This document shows, one piece after another, positions 14,558 to 23,402 of a DNA stretch of 28,003 nt. A program made the position numbers and the translations under genes. A model generated the notes under the pieces. It was not told the DNA's origin, made no database searches, and saw only the letters and a program-made list of their open reading frames with translations. Numbering within the stretch: position 1 is the stretch's first letter; each line of letters opens with the position of its first letter. Source of the stretch: M55B165 sp964423265 (GTDB taxonomy: Bacteria; Actinomycetota; Humimicrobiia; Humimicrobiales; Humimicrobiaceae); contig CAYREF010000024.1 of assembly GCA_964423265.1 (NCBI GenBank), positions 1-28,003 on the forward strand, written 5' to 3'.

Positions 14558-16405
14558 CTATTTATGGAGAAAATTATAAATATTTTTAGCATCCCTATAG
14601 CTAATCCCCTTAATATTCATTAATTCTTCTATGGAGCTATTCCTTAGCTCATTTATTCCTTTAATTGTCTGCATTATATAACTTTTTTTCTTTTCCCCTA
14701 TGCCCTTGATACTATCCAGCAAAGAAGCCGTCATGTATTTACCCCTAATCTTTTTATGATAACTAACTGCAAACCGGTGCGCCTCATCCCTAATTTTAAT
14801 AATTGTTCGCATGTAATTTTCATCTAAATTCAATCTTATCCCCTGCAAATATTTTGTGCAAAATATTTTTTCCTCTTTCTTCGCAATACTAATTAAATCA
14901 ATATCATCCAATCCCCTGTCTTCCAGCAGCCTGCTTGCTGTGCTAAACTGGCCTTTTCCGCCGTCAATAATTATTAAACCAGGCTTTATGTAAAAACTGT
15001 TTTCGATATCAAGGCTAGCCCCTTCAAGATACTTAAGTCTCCTTGAGAGCACTTCTTCTATCATCCTGTAATCATCCTGTCCAGGCACCTCCTTTACTTT
15101 AAAGTGCCTGTAGTTTTTTTTCAAGGGGGCTCCATCTTCAAAAACCACCATGGACCCTACTGGAAAAGAATGGCCTAAATTCGAAATATCATAGCATTCC
15201 ATTCTCCTTGGTATATTGTTTAGACCTAGAATTTTTTGTAGCTTTATTAAACCCTTGTATGCATCACTGTGGCCAGTATCTTTTTCAAACCTTTTCTTGT
15301 CAATATACAGGCTGGCATTTCTGGCTGCCATCTCCATTATATTTTTCTTGTCCCCCGACTTTGGAACTTTAATCTTTATTTTCCTACCCTTTTCTTCTTT
15401 AATCCATTCTTCCAAGCTATTAATTTCAGGAATGCCTTCGGGAATATAAATAATTGAAGGCATATTATTTATGTCTTTATAATATTTCATTATAAAGCTG
15501 TAAATAATCTCTGGCACTTCCATATAATCTACATTTTCAATTAAAAAATTGTTAACTACCGCCAATTCCCCATTGCGGTAAGAGAAATAGCTTACCGCAG
15601 ACATATCCCCTTTCTTGCTAAACCCAAGGACATCCCAGGTATTTTCGCCCCCTATAACTATTTTCTGGCTCTGGTAAAGCTTGCTGATGCTTTCCAGTTT
15701 TTCCCTTAGCACTGCAGCGTCTTCAAACTTTTCCTGCTTGGATAACTTTTTGATATCCGTCAGAAGCTTTTTTCTAATTGAGCTATCCTTTCCTTTCAGG
15801 AACATGCTTACATATTCTATGTTTTCCTTGTATTCTTCCCTGCTTATCCTTTGCACGCATGGCGCGCTGCATAAATTAATATGATAGTTTAGGCAGGGAA
15901 TATTTTTGCCCTTGCCAGGTCTGCTTTTTTTACAGTCCCTTATCTTAAATGTTTTTCTCAGCACTTCCAGAACTTTCCTGGCTGCCCTAACATTTGTATA
16001 GGGACCAAAATACTTAGCCCCCCTTATATTCCTGTTTCTGGTCAAAAAAACTCTGGGGAAATTTTCTTTTTCCGTAATAATAATAAAGGGATAAGATTTA
16101 TCATCTTTAAGCTCTACATTATATTGGGGCCTGTTTTTTTTTATTAAATTGCTTTCAAGTATTAATGCTTCAACTTCACTGTCAGTTACTATATAATCTA
16201 TCTTGTTTATTTTTTCAAAAAATAAGTTTGTTTTATAATCCTGCAGTCCATAATTCTTCTTGTTTTGAAAATAGCTCCTTATCCTCTTGTTTAAATCCTT
16301 TGCTTTCCCTATATAGATGATTTTATCCTTCTTGTTTTTAAAAATGTAAACACCTTCCCTGTGGGGAAGTATGTTTAAATATTCTTTTACCTTTTCTCTT
16401 TCCAC
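14558..16405 (-). CDS. uvrC: UvrABC system protein C (excinuclease subunit)
   Basis: A 615-residue dual-incision nuclease of nucleotide excision repair. The N-terminal GIY-YIG domain (GVYIFKNKKDKIIYIGKAKD) makes the 3' cut. A cysteine cluster follows (DCKK, CLNYHINLCSAPC), typical of UvrC. The UVR motif is KLSKQEKFEDAAVLREKLE. The RNase H-like 5'-incision domain shows MECYDISNLGHSFPVGSMVV and LIIIDGGKGQ. Two helix-hairpin-helix segments end the protein. I chose the GTG at 16403-16405, two bases after the uvrA stop, because GAGGG lies seven bases before it. The ATG ten codons earlier has no ribosome-binding site and would overlap uvrA by 28 bases. Confidence 0.95.
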   Translation of the reverse strand: MEREKVKEYLNILPHREGVYIFKNKKDKIIYIGKAKDLNKRIRSYFQNKKNYGLQDYKTNLFFEKINKIDYIVTDSEVEALILESNLIKKNRPQYNVELKDDKSYPFIIITEKENFPRVFLTRNRNIRGAKYFGPYTNVRAARKVLEVLRKTFKIRDCKKSRPGKGKNIPCLNYHINLCSAPCVQRISREEYKENIEYVSMFLKGKDSSIRKKLLTDIKKLSKQEKFEDAAVLREKLESISKLYQSQKIVIGGENTWDVLGFSKKGDMSAVSYFSYRNGELAVVNNFLIENVDYMEVPEIIYSFIMKYYKDINNMPSIIYIPEGIPEINSLEEWIKEEKGRKIKIKVPKSGDKKNIMEMAARNASLYIDKKRFEKDTGHSDAYKGLIKLQKILGLNNIPRRMECYDISNLGHSFPVGSMVVFEDGAPLKKNYRHFKVKEVPGQDDYRMIEEVLSRRLKYLEGASLDIENSFYIKPGLIIIDGGKGQFSTASRLLEDRGLDDIDLISIAKKEEKIFCTKYLQGIRLNLDENYMRTIIKIRDEAHRFAVSYHKKIRGKYMTASLLDSIKGIGEKKKSYIMQTIKGINELRNSSIEELMNIKGISYRDAKNIYNFLHK

Positions 16406-16407
16406 GC

Positions 16408-19257
16408 CTATGCCCTCTGTTTTTCTAAATTGCATTTGCCATATCTTACCAGGAATTTACCTGTATAAGAGTCCTCGTTCTGGGCAACTTCTTCCGGAGA
16501 ACCTTCAGCTATAATTCTTCCACCAGCATGGCCGCCCTCTGGTCCTAAATCAATTATATGGTCAGCTGTTTTTATGACATCAAGGTTATGCTCAATAACC
16601 ATAACCGTATTGCCAGCATCAACTAATTTATTTAAAACCCCCAGAAGCTTGTTTATATCATCAAAATGTAATCCTGTGGTAGGCTCGTCAAGAAGATATA
16701 AGGTGTTGCCGGTACTCCTTTTGGAAAGTTCTGTAGAAAGCTTAACCCTCTGGGCTTCTCCCCCCGATAAAGTGGTAGAAGATTGTCCTAATTCTATATA
16801 CCCTAATCCTACATCGCTTATAACTTTTAATTTCCTATAAATCTTGGGTATGTTTTCAAAAAAGGCCATAGCCTCTTCTATAGTCATGTTAAGCACATCA
16901 CTTATGTTTTTACCTTTATACTTTATTTCAAGCGTTTCCCTGTTATACCTCTTTCCCTTGCAGACATCACAAGTTACATAAATGTCGGGTAAAAAATGCA
17001 TCTCAATCTTGTCTACCCCGTCACCCTTGCAGGCTTCACACCTCCCACCCCTCAGGTTGAAGCTGAACCTGCCTGGCTTATAGCCCCTCATCCTGGCTTC
17101 AATAGTCTTTGCAAATAGTTCCCGGACATAGGTAAAAACTCCCGTATAGGTAGCAGGGTTTGACCTGGGAGTTCTTCCAATCGGAGACTGGTCTATTACA
17201 ATTACCTTGTCCAAGTTATCATAATTTTCAATGTAATCATGCTTGCCACAGCCGTAATTGGTATTCATCAATACATTGGAAAGGGAGGGGTAAAGGGTTT
17301 CATTTAAAAGGGTGCTTTTACCGGACCCAGAAACCCCGGTTATTGCTATGAACTTGCCCAAAGGTACAGCTACATCTATATTCTTTAAATTATGCTCGCA
17401 CGCCCCTCTGAGTATAATAGACTTGCCATTGCCTTTCCTTCTGGTTTTGGGCAATGGTATTACCTTTTCACCCTTCAAATATTTTCCGGTCATGGATTTG
17501 CTGCAATTATAAATATCTTCCAGCTTTCCATTAAATACAATATTTCCCCCATGCACTCCTGCTCCAGGGCCAATATCCACTATACGATCCGCCTGTCTAA
17601 TAGTTTCTTCATCATGCTCTATAACTATAATAGTATTGCCAAGATCCCTTAACCTCTTTAAAGCATCTATTAGCTTTTTATTATCCCTCTGGTGCAGCCC
17701 AATACTGGGCTCATCCAGAATATATAATACCCCTACCAGCCCGGAGCCTATCTGGGTAGCCAGCCTAATCCTTTGGGATTCTCCCCCGGAAAGAGTTCTT
17801 GCTTCCCTGCTCAGAGTTAAATAACCCAATCCCACATCTTTTAAGAACTTCATTCTCTCGTTAATTTCTTTTATAAGCCGTTTTCCGATTAGCCTGTCCC
17901 TGTCATTCAACCTTAATGCATGCAGCCACTCAATACCTTCGTCGATGGTCAATTCACAAAAATCCGCTATGGACTTATCTGCAATCCTTACCGCCAAGCT
18001 TTCAGGCCTCAACCTCCTGCCCCCGCAATTCCTGCAGGGCTTGCTGCTCATCATCCGGTCAAACTTATCTCTCTGGTACTCCGAATCTGCTTCCAGGTAA
18101 CGCCTACTTATATTATTAGCAATACCCTCAAACTTCATATTATAATACCTGAATTTACCCTTCCGGGTCCTATAACTAACCTTTATCCTCCTACCGTTGG
18201 TGCCGTAAAGAATTAAATTCTTGGTATCATTATCCAGGTCCTTGAAAGGCTTATCCAAATCAAAACCATATTCCTCGGCCAGGCTACGCATAACCTGTGA
18301 ATAATAATTGGAATAATTCATATTTATAAAAGGGATGGCACCTCCATTGATGCTTTCCCGGGGGTTTTCAATTATAAGCATAGGATCCACTTCCTTTTTA
18401 AAACCCAGACCACTGCATGCCTTGCATGCCCCGTAAGGGCTGTTAAAGGAAAACATCCTGGGAGTAAGCTCTTCAAAATCAATCCCACAATCTGTGCAAC
18501 AGAAATTTTCAGAAAATGTAGTTACCTGGCCGCTATCAACGTTGTAGATATAGACTATACCTCCACTCTCCTTGAGAGAAGCCTCGATATCCTCAGTTAA
18601 GCGTTTTTCTATGCCCTCCTTTAGCTTAAGCCTGTCCACCACTATTTCGATATCATGTTTCTTGTTTTTATCAAGATTAAGGTTGAAGTTTTCATCCAGC
18701 TCATAAATATTTCCATCCACCCTTACCCGTATATAGCCATCCTTTTTAACATTTTCAAATGTTTTTGAGTACTCGCCCTTCCTTCCCCTTATAATAGGGG
18801 CCAATACCATAAATTTCGTCCCCCGGGGGAGTTCCAGTATCCTTTCTACTATCTGGTCTACTGTCTGTTTAGTAACAGGCTTACCGCAATTATAGCAGTA
18901 AGGCTTCCCTATTTGTGCATACAGTACCCGCAAGTAATCATATATTTCAGTAATAGTTCCCACGGTGGATCTGGGATTCTTAGATACCCCTTTCTGGTTG
19001 ATGGATACCGCAGGCGATAAGCCTTCAATCAAATCTACGTCCGGTTTTTCCATCTGCCCTAAAAATTGCCTTGCATAGGAAGACAGGGACTCAACATATC
19101 TTCTCTGCCCTTCTGCATATATGGTATCAAAGGCCAGGGAAGATTTGCCGGACCCGCTAACCCCTGTAAATACAATAAATTTTTCCCTGGGAATCCTTAA
19201 ATTTATATTTTTTAAGTTGTGCTCTCTTGCACCTTTTATAAAAATTTCAGATTTCAT
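16408..19257 (-). CDS. uvrA: UvrABC system protein A (damage-recognition ATPase)
   Basis: A 949-residue ABC-type ATPase that finds DNA lesions and loads UvrB. It has two nucleotide-binding modules. The first has Walker A GVSGSGKSSLAFD near the N terminus and signature LSGGESQRIRLATQ. The second has GVSGSGKSTLLNE and LSGGEAQRVKLSTEL. Walker B regions are ILDEPSIGLHQRD and LLDEPTTGLHFDD. Zinc-binding Cys pairs are visible: CYNCGK, CCTDCGIDF with CKACSGLGF, CRNCGGRRL, and CEACKGDG with CDVCKGKRY. Length is normal. Its ATG overlaps the uvrB stop by one base (TAATG), with GAGG ten bases upstream, so B and A are coupled. Confidence 0.98.
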   Translation of the reverse strand: MKSEIFIKGAREHNLKNINLRIPREKFIVFTGVSGSGKSSLAFDTIYAEGQRRYVESLSSYARQFLGQMEKPDVDLIEGLSPAVSINQKGVSKNPRSTVGTITEIYDYLRVLYAQIGKPYCYNCGKPVTKQTVDQIVERILELPRGTKFMVLAPIIRGRKGEYSKTFENVKKDGYIRVRVDGNIYELDENFNLNLDKNKKHDIEIVVDRLKLKEGIEKRLTEDIEASLKESGGIVYIYNVDSGQVTTFSENFCCTDCGIDFEELTPRMFSFNSPYGACKACSGLGFKKEVDPMLIIENPRESINGGAIPFINMNYSNYYSQVMRSLAEEYGFDLDKPFKDLDNDTKNLILYGTNGRRIKVSYRTRKGKFRYYNMKFEGIANNISRRYLEADSEYQRDKFDRMMSSKPCRNCGGRRLRPESLAVRIADKSIADFCELTIDEGIEWLHALRLNDRDRLIGKRLIKEINERMKFLKDVGLGYLTLSREARTLSGGESQRIRLATQIGSGLVGVLYILDEPSIGLHQRDNKKLIDALKRLRDLGNTIIVIEHDEETIRQADRIVDIGPGAGVHGGNIVFNGKLEDIYNCSKSMTGKYLKGEKVIPLPKTRRKGNGKSIILRGACEHNLKNIDVAVPLGKFIAITGVSGSGKSTLLNETLYPSLSNVLMNTNYGCGKHDYIENYDNLDKVIVIDQSPIGRTPRSNPATYTGVFTYVRELFAKTIEARMRGYKPGRFSFNLRGGRCEACKGDGVDKIEMHFLPDIYVTCDVCKGKRYNRETLEIKYKGKNISDVLNMTIEEAMAFFENIPKIYRKLKVISDVGLGYIELGQSSTTLSGGEAQRVKLSTELSKRSTGNTLYLLDEPTTGLHFDDINKLLGVLNKLVDAGNTVMVIEHNLDVIKTADHIIDLGPEGGHAGGRIIAEGSPEEVAQNEDSYTGKFLVRYGKCNLEKQRA

Positions 19258-21287
19258 TACTTGGAAACCTCAATATTGCTAATTTTTTTAATTCTCTTAA
19301 TTTCATCCCTGATAGCAGCAGCCTCCTCAAACCTCATTTCCTTGGCTGCCAGGTTCATCTCCTCTTCCAGCCCCACAAGGATATTTGCAATTTTGGAAGG
19401 GTCCATGTCTAAAATTTTGGACTCATTATATTTTATCTTTTTCTCCCCTATTTTAAAGTCTTCTTTTTGCTTGCTTTTGGATCTTATACCGCTTGCTTTG
19501 AGAATATCTGTAATATTCTTAGTAATAGTAGTGGGAGTTATATTATTCTTTTTGTTATATTCAATTTGTATCTTACGCCGCCTGTTAGTCTCACCAATTG
19601 CATTTTCTAGGGCTCTAGTCATATGGTCTGCATACATTATTACCTTGCCGTTTACATTCCGTGCTGCCCTTCCTATGGTCTGTATTAAAGAAATTTCTGA
19701 CCTCAAGAATCCTTCTTTATCAGCATCCAGTATAGCAACCAGTGACACTTCCGGTAAATCCAGCCCTTCCCTTAGCAGGTTAATTCCCACCAGGACATCA
19801 AATTCACCCGACCTTAAACCCCTCAATATTTCAATCCTCTCAATAGTATCAATTGTAGAATGCAGGTACCTTACTTTTATTCCCTGGTTTGCCAGGTAAT
19901 CAGCAAGATCCTCTGCCATCCTTTTAGTTAGGGTAGTAACTAGAACTCTTTCTCCAGCTTTAACCCTCCCCCTTATTTCTCCAATCAAATCATCAATCTG
20001 TCCTTTAGTGCCCTTTACTTCAATTTGCGGGTCTATAAGCCCGGTAGGTCTAATTATCTGCTCAACAATTTGCTTGCTTACAGACCTTTCATATGGTCCC
20101 GGAGTTGCAGAAGTAAAAATGGTATAGTCTGTTTTTTTCTCAAATTCTTCAAACCTCAACGGCCTGTTATCAAGGGCGGAGGGAAGCCTGAATCCGTAAT
20201 CAACAAGGGTCTGCTTCCTTGACCTGTCACCTTCATACATTCCCCTTATCTGGGGGATAGTTATGTGGGATTCATCTATAATGGTTAAATAATTATCAGG
20301 GAAAAAATCCAGTAATGTGCTGGGGGTTTCCCCTGGCTTCCTCCCTAAAATGTGGCGGGAATAATTCTCAATTCCACTGCAGAATCCAAGCTCTGCTATC
20401 ATTTCCATATCATATCTGGTCCTGGATTCCAGCCTCTGGGCCTCTAAAAGCTTTCCCTCCCTTTTTAAAAATTTTAGCCTTTCTTCAAGTTCTTCTTCAA
20501 TGCTTTCCAAAGCCCTTTCAACCCATTCCATAGTAGTTAAAAAATGAGTAGCGGGTGAAATAATTATTACATCTTTTTCCTCATACATCTCGCCTGAAAC
20601 CGGATCAAACTCTGTAACCCTCTCAATTTCATCACCAAAATACTGAACCCTTACAGCCTGGTCCTGATAAGCAGGATATATTTCTACAGTATCCCCTTTT
20701 ACCCTAAACTTTCCATTAGTAAAATCATAGTCATTGCGCTCATACCTAATGTTTATAAGTTTCTTTATCAAACTGCCCCTGGGGTATTCTTGTCCTTTCC
20801 TTAAAACAATCCTCTGCTTTCCGTACTCAGAAGGAGATCCCAGGCCGTAAATACAGGAAACACTGGCCACCACAATTACATCTTTCCTAGTATACAGTGA
20901 GTTTGTAGAAGATAACCTCAGCTTTTCAATTTCTTCATTTATGGAAGTGTCTTTTTCAATATACATGTCTTTGCTGGGTATATAAGCTTCTGGCTGGTAA
21001 TAATCATAATAAGAGACAAAATATTCCACAGCATTACCGGGAAAAAATTCTTTAAACTCATTACATAGCTGCGCCGCCAGTGTTTTGTTTGGAGCTATAA
21101 CCAGGGTAGGCATCTGTACATTTTTTATTACATTAGCAATGGTATAGGTTTTTCCGGACCCGGTCACCCCCAAAAGGCTCTGGTGGTTGTAATTTTTTTT
21201 AAGGCCTTCAGTTAATTTCTTAATGGCCTTTCCCTGGTCACCCTGCGGCGTATAATTTGAAACAATTTTAAAGCTGTCTCCTGGCAT
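19257..21287 (-). CDS. uvrB: UvrABC system protein B (helicase-like damage verification)
   Basis: A 676-residue superfamily 2 helicase-fold protein. Walker A is GVTGSGKTYTIANV. The DNA-clamping beta-hairpin is YYDYYQPEAYIPSKDMYIEKD without its last residue. DESHITIPQ is the Walker B/DEAD-like box, VGINLLREGLDLPEVS and QTIGRAARN are the C-terminal helicase motifs, and a UVR domain (MRFEEAAAIRDEIKRIKK) at the end contacts UvrC or UvrA. The start is an ATG with GGAGTGA seven bases upstream, overlapping the end of coaE. It leads the uvrB-uvrA-uvrC run. Confidence 0.98.
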   Translation of the reverse strand: MPGDSFKIVSNYTPQGDQGKAIKKLTEGLKKNYNHQSLLGVTGSGKTYTIANVIKNVQMPTLVIAPNKTLAAQLCNEFKEFFPGNAVEYFVSYYDYYQPEAYIPSKDMYIEKDTSINEEIEKLRLSSTNSLYTRKDVIVVASVSCIYGLGSPSEYGKQRIVLRKGQEYPRGSLIKKLINIRYERNDYDFTNGKFRVKGDTVEIYPAYQDQAVRVQYFGDEIERVTEFDPVSGEMYEEKDVIIISPATHFLTTMEWVERALESIEEELEERLKFLKREGKLLEAQRLESRTRYDMEMIAELGFCSGIENYSRHILGRKPGETPSTLLDFFPDNYLTIIDESHITIPQIRGMYEGDRSRKQTLVDYGFRLPSALDNRPLRFEEFEKKTDYTIFTSATPGPYERSVSKQIVEQIIRPTGLIDPQIEVKGTKGQIDDLIGEIRGRVKAGERVLVTTLTKRMAEDLADYLANQGIKVRYLHSTIDTIERIEILRGLRSGEFDVLVGINLLREGLDLPEVSLVAILDADKEGFLRSEISLIQTIGRAARNVNGKVIMYADHMTRALENAIGETNRRRKIQIEYNKKNNITPTTITKNITDILKASGIRSKSKQKEDFKIGEKKIKYNESKILDMDPSKIANILVGLEEEMNLAAKEMRFEEAAAIRDEIKRIKKISNIEVSK

Positions 21288-21294
21288 CTAAGCT

Positions 21295-21882
21295 TCACTC
21301 CTTATCAATCTGGCCTAAAGCCTGCTCTGTTTTTGCCTTAAGACTATCAATGCTAGCATTATTTATTATTTCAAAATTCACAAGATTATGGTTTATCTTT
21401 ATCTTCTGCCCGGTAATTCTTAGCTTAGCCTCTTCCTCCGGCAAGCCCTTTCCCTTTAAAAATTTTTTCCTTTTCCTCTTATCTACCTTCACATGTATTA
21501 TATAATCACATAATAAGTCGAGCTTGCAGTCAAACAAGACTGCCGCATCAATGACAATTAAATATTTTTCCCGGTTAGCATCGATCACATTCTTGATTTC
21601 ATTCCTTATCAAGGGGAACATGATTCTATTTAGCTTGTTAAGCTCCCTGGGATCACTGAAAACCTTTTTTGCCAATAACCCAAAGGCCAAACTCCCATTG
21701 CCAAAAACTTCTTCACCGAAAGTGCTTTTAATTTCTTTGATAACCCTCTCATCTTTCTTATAGATACCCTTTGCAAGCTTATCAACATCTATAGCCAAAC
21801 AGTTATCTTCTAGCCTGCAAATAATATCTGCAACGGTTGTTTTGCCTGACCCGATACGGCCTACAATACCAATTACCTTAAT
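21295..21882 (-). CDS. coaE: Dephospho-CoA kinase with an apparent ATT start codon
   Basis: Phosphorylates dephospho-CoA in the last step of coenzyme A synthesis. Read from ATT at 21880-21882 the protein is 195 residues and begins (M)KVIGIVGRIGSGKTTVADI, aligning exactly with the family start and P-loop. IDVDKLA follows (substrate-site Asp), then VIDAAVLFDCKLDLLCDYIIHV and a lid-like basic region KRKRKKF. The frame has no ATG, GTG or TTG upstream of the P-loop before an in-frame TAA, and a strong AGGGGG lies four bases before the ATT. The first conventional start (TTG, 21796-21798) would delete the whole P-loop. The length then fits the usual 200 or so residues. It lies seven bases upstream of uvrB. 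An ATC or ATT slightly further upstream cannot be excluded, nor can a base error. Confidence 0.9.
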   Translation of the reverse strand: MKVIGIVGRIGSGKTTVADIICRLEDNCLAIDVDKLAKGIYKKDERVIKEIKSTFGEEVFGNGSLAFGLLAKKVFSDPRELNKLNRIMFPLIRNEIKNVIDANREKYLIVIDAAVLFDCKLDLLCDYIIHVKVDKRKRKKFLKGKGLPEEEAKLRITGQKIKINHNLVNFEIINNASIDSLKAKTEQALGQIDKE

Positions 21883-21917
21883 TTTTCCCCCTAAAATATC
21901 TAAAATGATACACCATT

Positions 21918-21946
21918 AAAATAATAGAAATACTAGCAAAAATCAA
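21918..21946 (-). promoter_or_regulatory. Possible promoter of coaE-uvrBAC
   Basis: On the minus strand TTGATT (21941-21946) and TATTTT (21918-21923) are separated by 17 bp in the 126-bp gap after rpsA, some 35 bp before the proposed coaE start. Match is moderate in AT-rich DNA. Confidence 0.3.
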
Positions 21947-22008
21947 TTAAGTGTAGTTGAAATGATTTGGCTTAAAATATAGTATAATTAGATAACCTAC
22001 TACTAAAG

Positions 22009-23319
22009 CTAGTCTAAATTTGCTTCATCTTTCATCTCTTTAAGCAGTTTCTGTATAGCTGCTTCTTTTTCTTCCGGAGATACACCTTCCAGGTTTTTTT
22101 CTATTTCCTTTTTTTTCTTCTCTACTGCTTTCTTTTTCTTTTCCTTCTTACTCTTTTCTTCCTGTTCTTCTTTTTCTTCTTCCTGGTCTTCCTCGGGTTC
22201 TGTAACCTGCTTTACGCTGAAAGCCATTCTCCTCTTATCGAAATCTATGTCAATTATTCTAACTATCAATTCATCGCCTATCTTAGCTACGTCGCTTGGC
22301 TTTTTTATAGGCTTATTACTTAACTCAGAAATATGGACTAAGCCTTCCATACCTTCTTCTATCTGGACAAACAAGCCAAACTTTACAATTCTTGTAACTT
22401 TACCCTTAACAATATCCTTCACGGAATATTTTTTAATTTTTTCCATCCAAGGATCTTTCTGGGTCTGCTTTAAGCCTAATGACAGCCTCTGCTTCTTATA
22501 ATCAATATCAAGTATTTCCACATTTACTTCATCATTAACATTGACTACCTCTGAAGGGTGTTTTACATGATTCCATGAAAGCTCCGATATATGGATTAAT
22601 CCGTCTACTCCACTTACGTCTACAAAAGCTCCAAAATCCGCTATGCTTGTTATTACTCCTTCTCTGATCTGCCCGACTTCAATACTTTCAAGCACTTCTT
22701 TTCTCTGCTCTTTTCTCTCATCCTCAATTATTGCTTTTCTAGAAAGGACTACATTATTCCTGTGCCTGTCAACCTCTATTATTTTGCATCTGCATTTTTC
22801 GCCAATATAAGAAGCAAGCTCTTTGGTTTTCCTTACATCTATAAGGGATGCCGGCAAGAACCCTCTAAGTCCTATATCTAAAATCAGGCCACCCTTTACA
22901 TGTTCTATAACTTCCCCTTCTATGGTGCCCTGGTTTTTATAAGTTTCTTCAATAATGTCAAAATTCTTTTCTATTTCCGCTCTTTTCTTGGATAGGAGCA
23001 ACCTTCCGTCCTGATCTTCCTTCTGCAGTACCATTATCTCTACTATATCATCGACTTTAAGTTCTTCCTGAGGCTTTACACCATTCCTTATTGAAAGCTC
23101 CGATAAGGGTATGACCCCCTCAGACTTAAAACCTATATCCACTAAAACCTCATCATTGTCAATCTTTACAACTCTTCCTTTTAATATGTCCCCTTCATTA
23201 AAATCAATGATAGTTAAATCATAGTTGGGGACTAATTGTCCATTCTCATCCTCCACCATGTAATTATCGTCAGTTATATTTTCTTCAAAATTTTCTTTAA
23301 ACATATAGTTAAAAACCAC
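22009..23319 (-). CDS. rpsA: Ribosomal protein S1, four S1 domains
   Basis: A 436-residue RNA-binding protein of the small ribosomal subunit. Four OB-fold S1 domains lie at about 39-112, 128-197, 214-285 and 300-370. The last two are the most canonical (GVITSIADFGAFVDV, GLIHISELSW; GKVTRIVKFGLFVQI, GLVHISELS). A highly charged Lys/Glu tail (about 372-436) ends the protein. Four domains match the shorter S1 of Actinomycetota and other Gram-positives rather than the six of E. coli. The start is GTG, with AAGGA about seven bases upstream; an ATG five codons later is also possible. It lies between polA and coaE, its usual place in Actinomycetota, and has a good promoter of its own. Confidence 0.95.
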   Translation of the reverse strand: MVFNYMFKENFEENITDDNYMVEDENGQLVPNYDLTIIDFNEGDILKGRVVKIDNDEVLVDIGFKSEGVIPLSELSIRNGVKPQEELKVDDIVEIMVLQKEDQDGRLLLSKKRAEIEKNFDIIEETYKNQGTIEGEVIEHVKGGLILDIGLRGFLPASLIDVRKTKELASYIGEKCRCKIIEVDRHRNNVVLSRKAIIEDERKEQRKEVLESIEVGQIREGVITSIADFGAFVDVSGVDGLIHISELSWNHVKHPSEVVNVNDEVNVEILDIDYKKQRLSLGLKQTQKDPWMEKIKKYSVKDIVKGKVTRIVKFGLFVQIEEGMEGLVHISELSNKPIKKPSDVAKIGDELIVRIIDIDFDKRRMAFSVKQVTEPEEDQEEEKEEQEEKSKKEKKKKAVEKKKKEIEKNLEGVSPEEKEAAIQKLLKEMKDEANLD

Positions 23320-23340
23320 CCTTCCTTTTGATAGTCAAAA

Positions 23341-23369
23341 AGAATATCACGGTATTGAAAAATTATCAA
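23341..23369 (-). promoter_or_regulatory. Promoter of rpsA
   Basis: On the minus strand TTGATA (23364-23369), a 17-bp spacer and TATTCT (23341-23346) lie in the 83-bp polA-rpsA gap. The start would be near 23334, leaving a leader of about 15 nt with the ribosome-binding site. Confidence 0.5.
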
Positions 23370-23402
23370 TATTTACAGGTTAATAATTATAAGATATTTT
23401 TT

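Noticed and set aside
16406..16435. uvrC start at the ATG overlapping uvrA
   Set aside because: It has no ribosome-binding site. The GTG at 16405 has GAGGG at ideal spacing and sits just after the uvrA stop.
19219..19899. A 226-codon open frame on the plus strand
   Set aside because: It is antisense to the well-conserved 3' end of uvrB and start of uvrA, with no ribosome site or recognisable domain.
21295..21798. coaE starting at the TTG at 21796-21798
   Set aside because: This start would remove the P-loop, and the upstream codons clearly encode the conserved family start. The ATT start is preferred.
21957..21988. Plus-strand promoter-like sequence TTGAAA with TAGTAT/TATAAT pointing into the 3' end of rpsA
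   Set aside because: The DNA is AT-rich, the best -10 is 20 bp away rather than 17, and no gene lies downstream on that strand. It is not reported as a feature.
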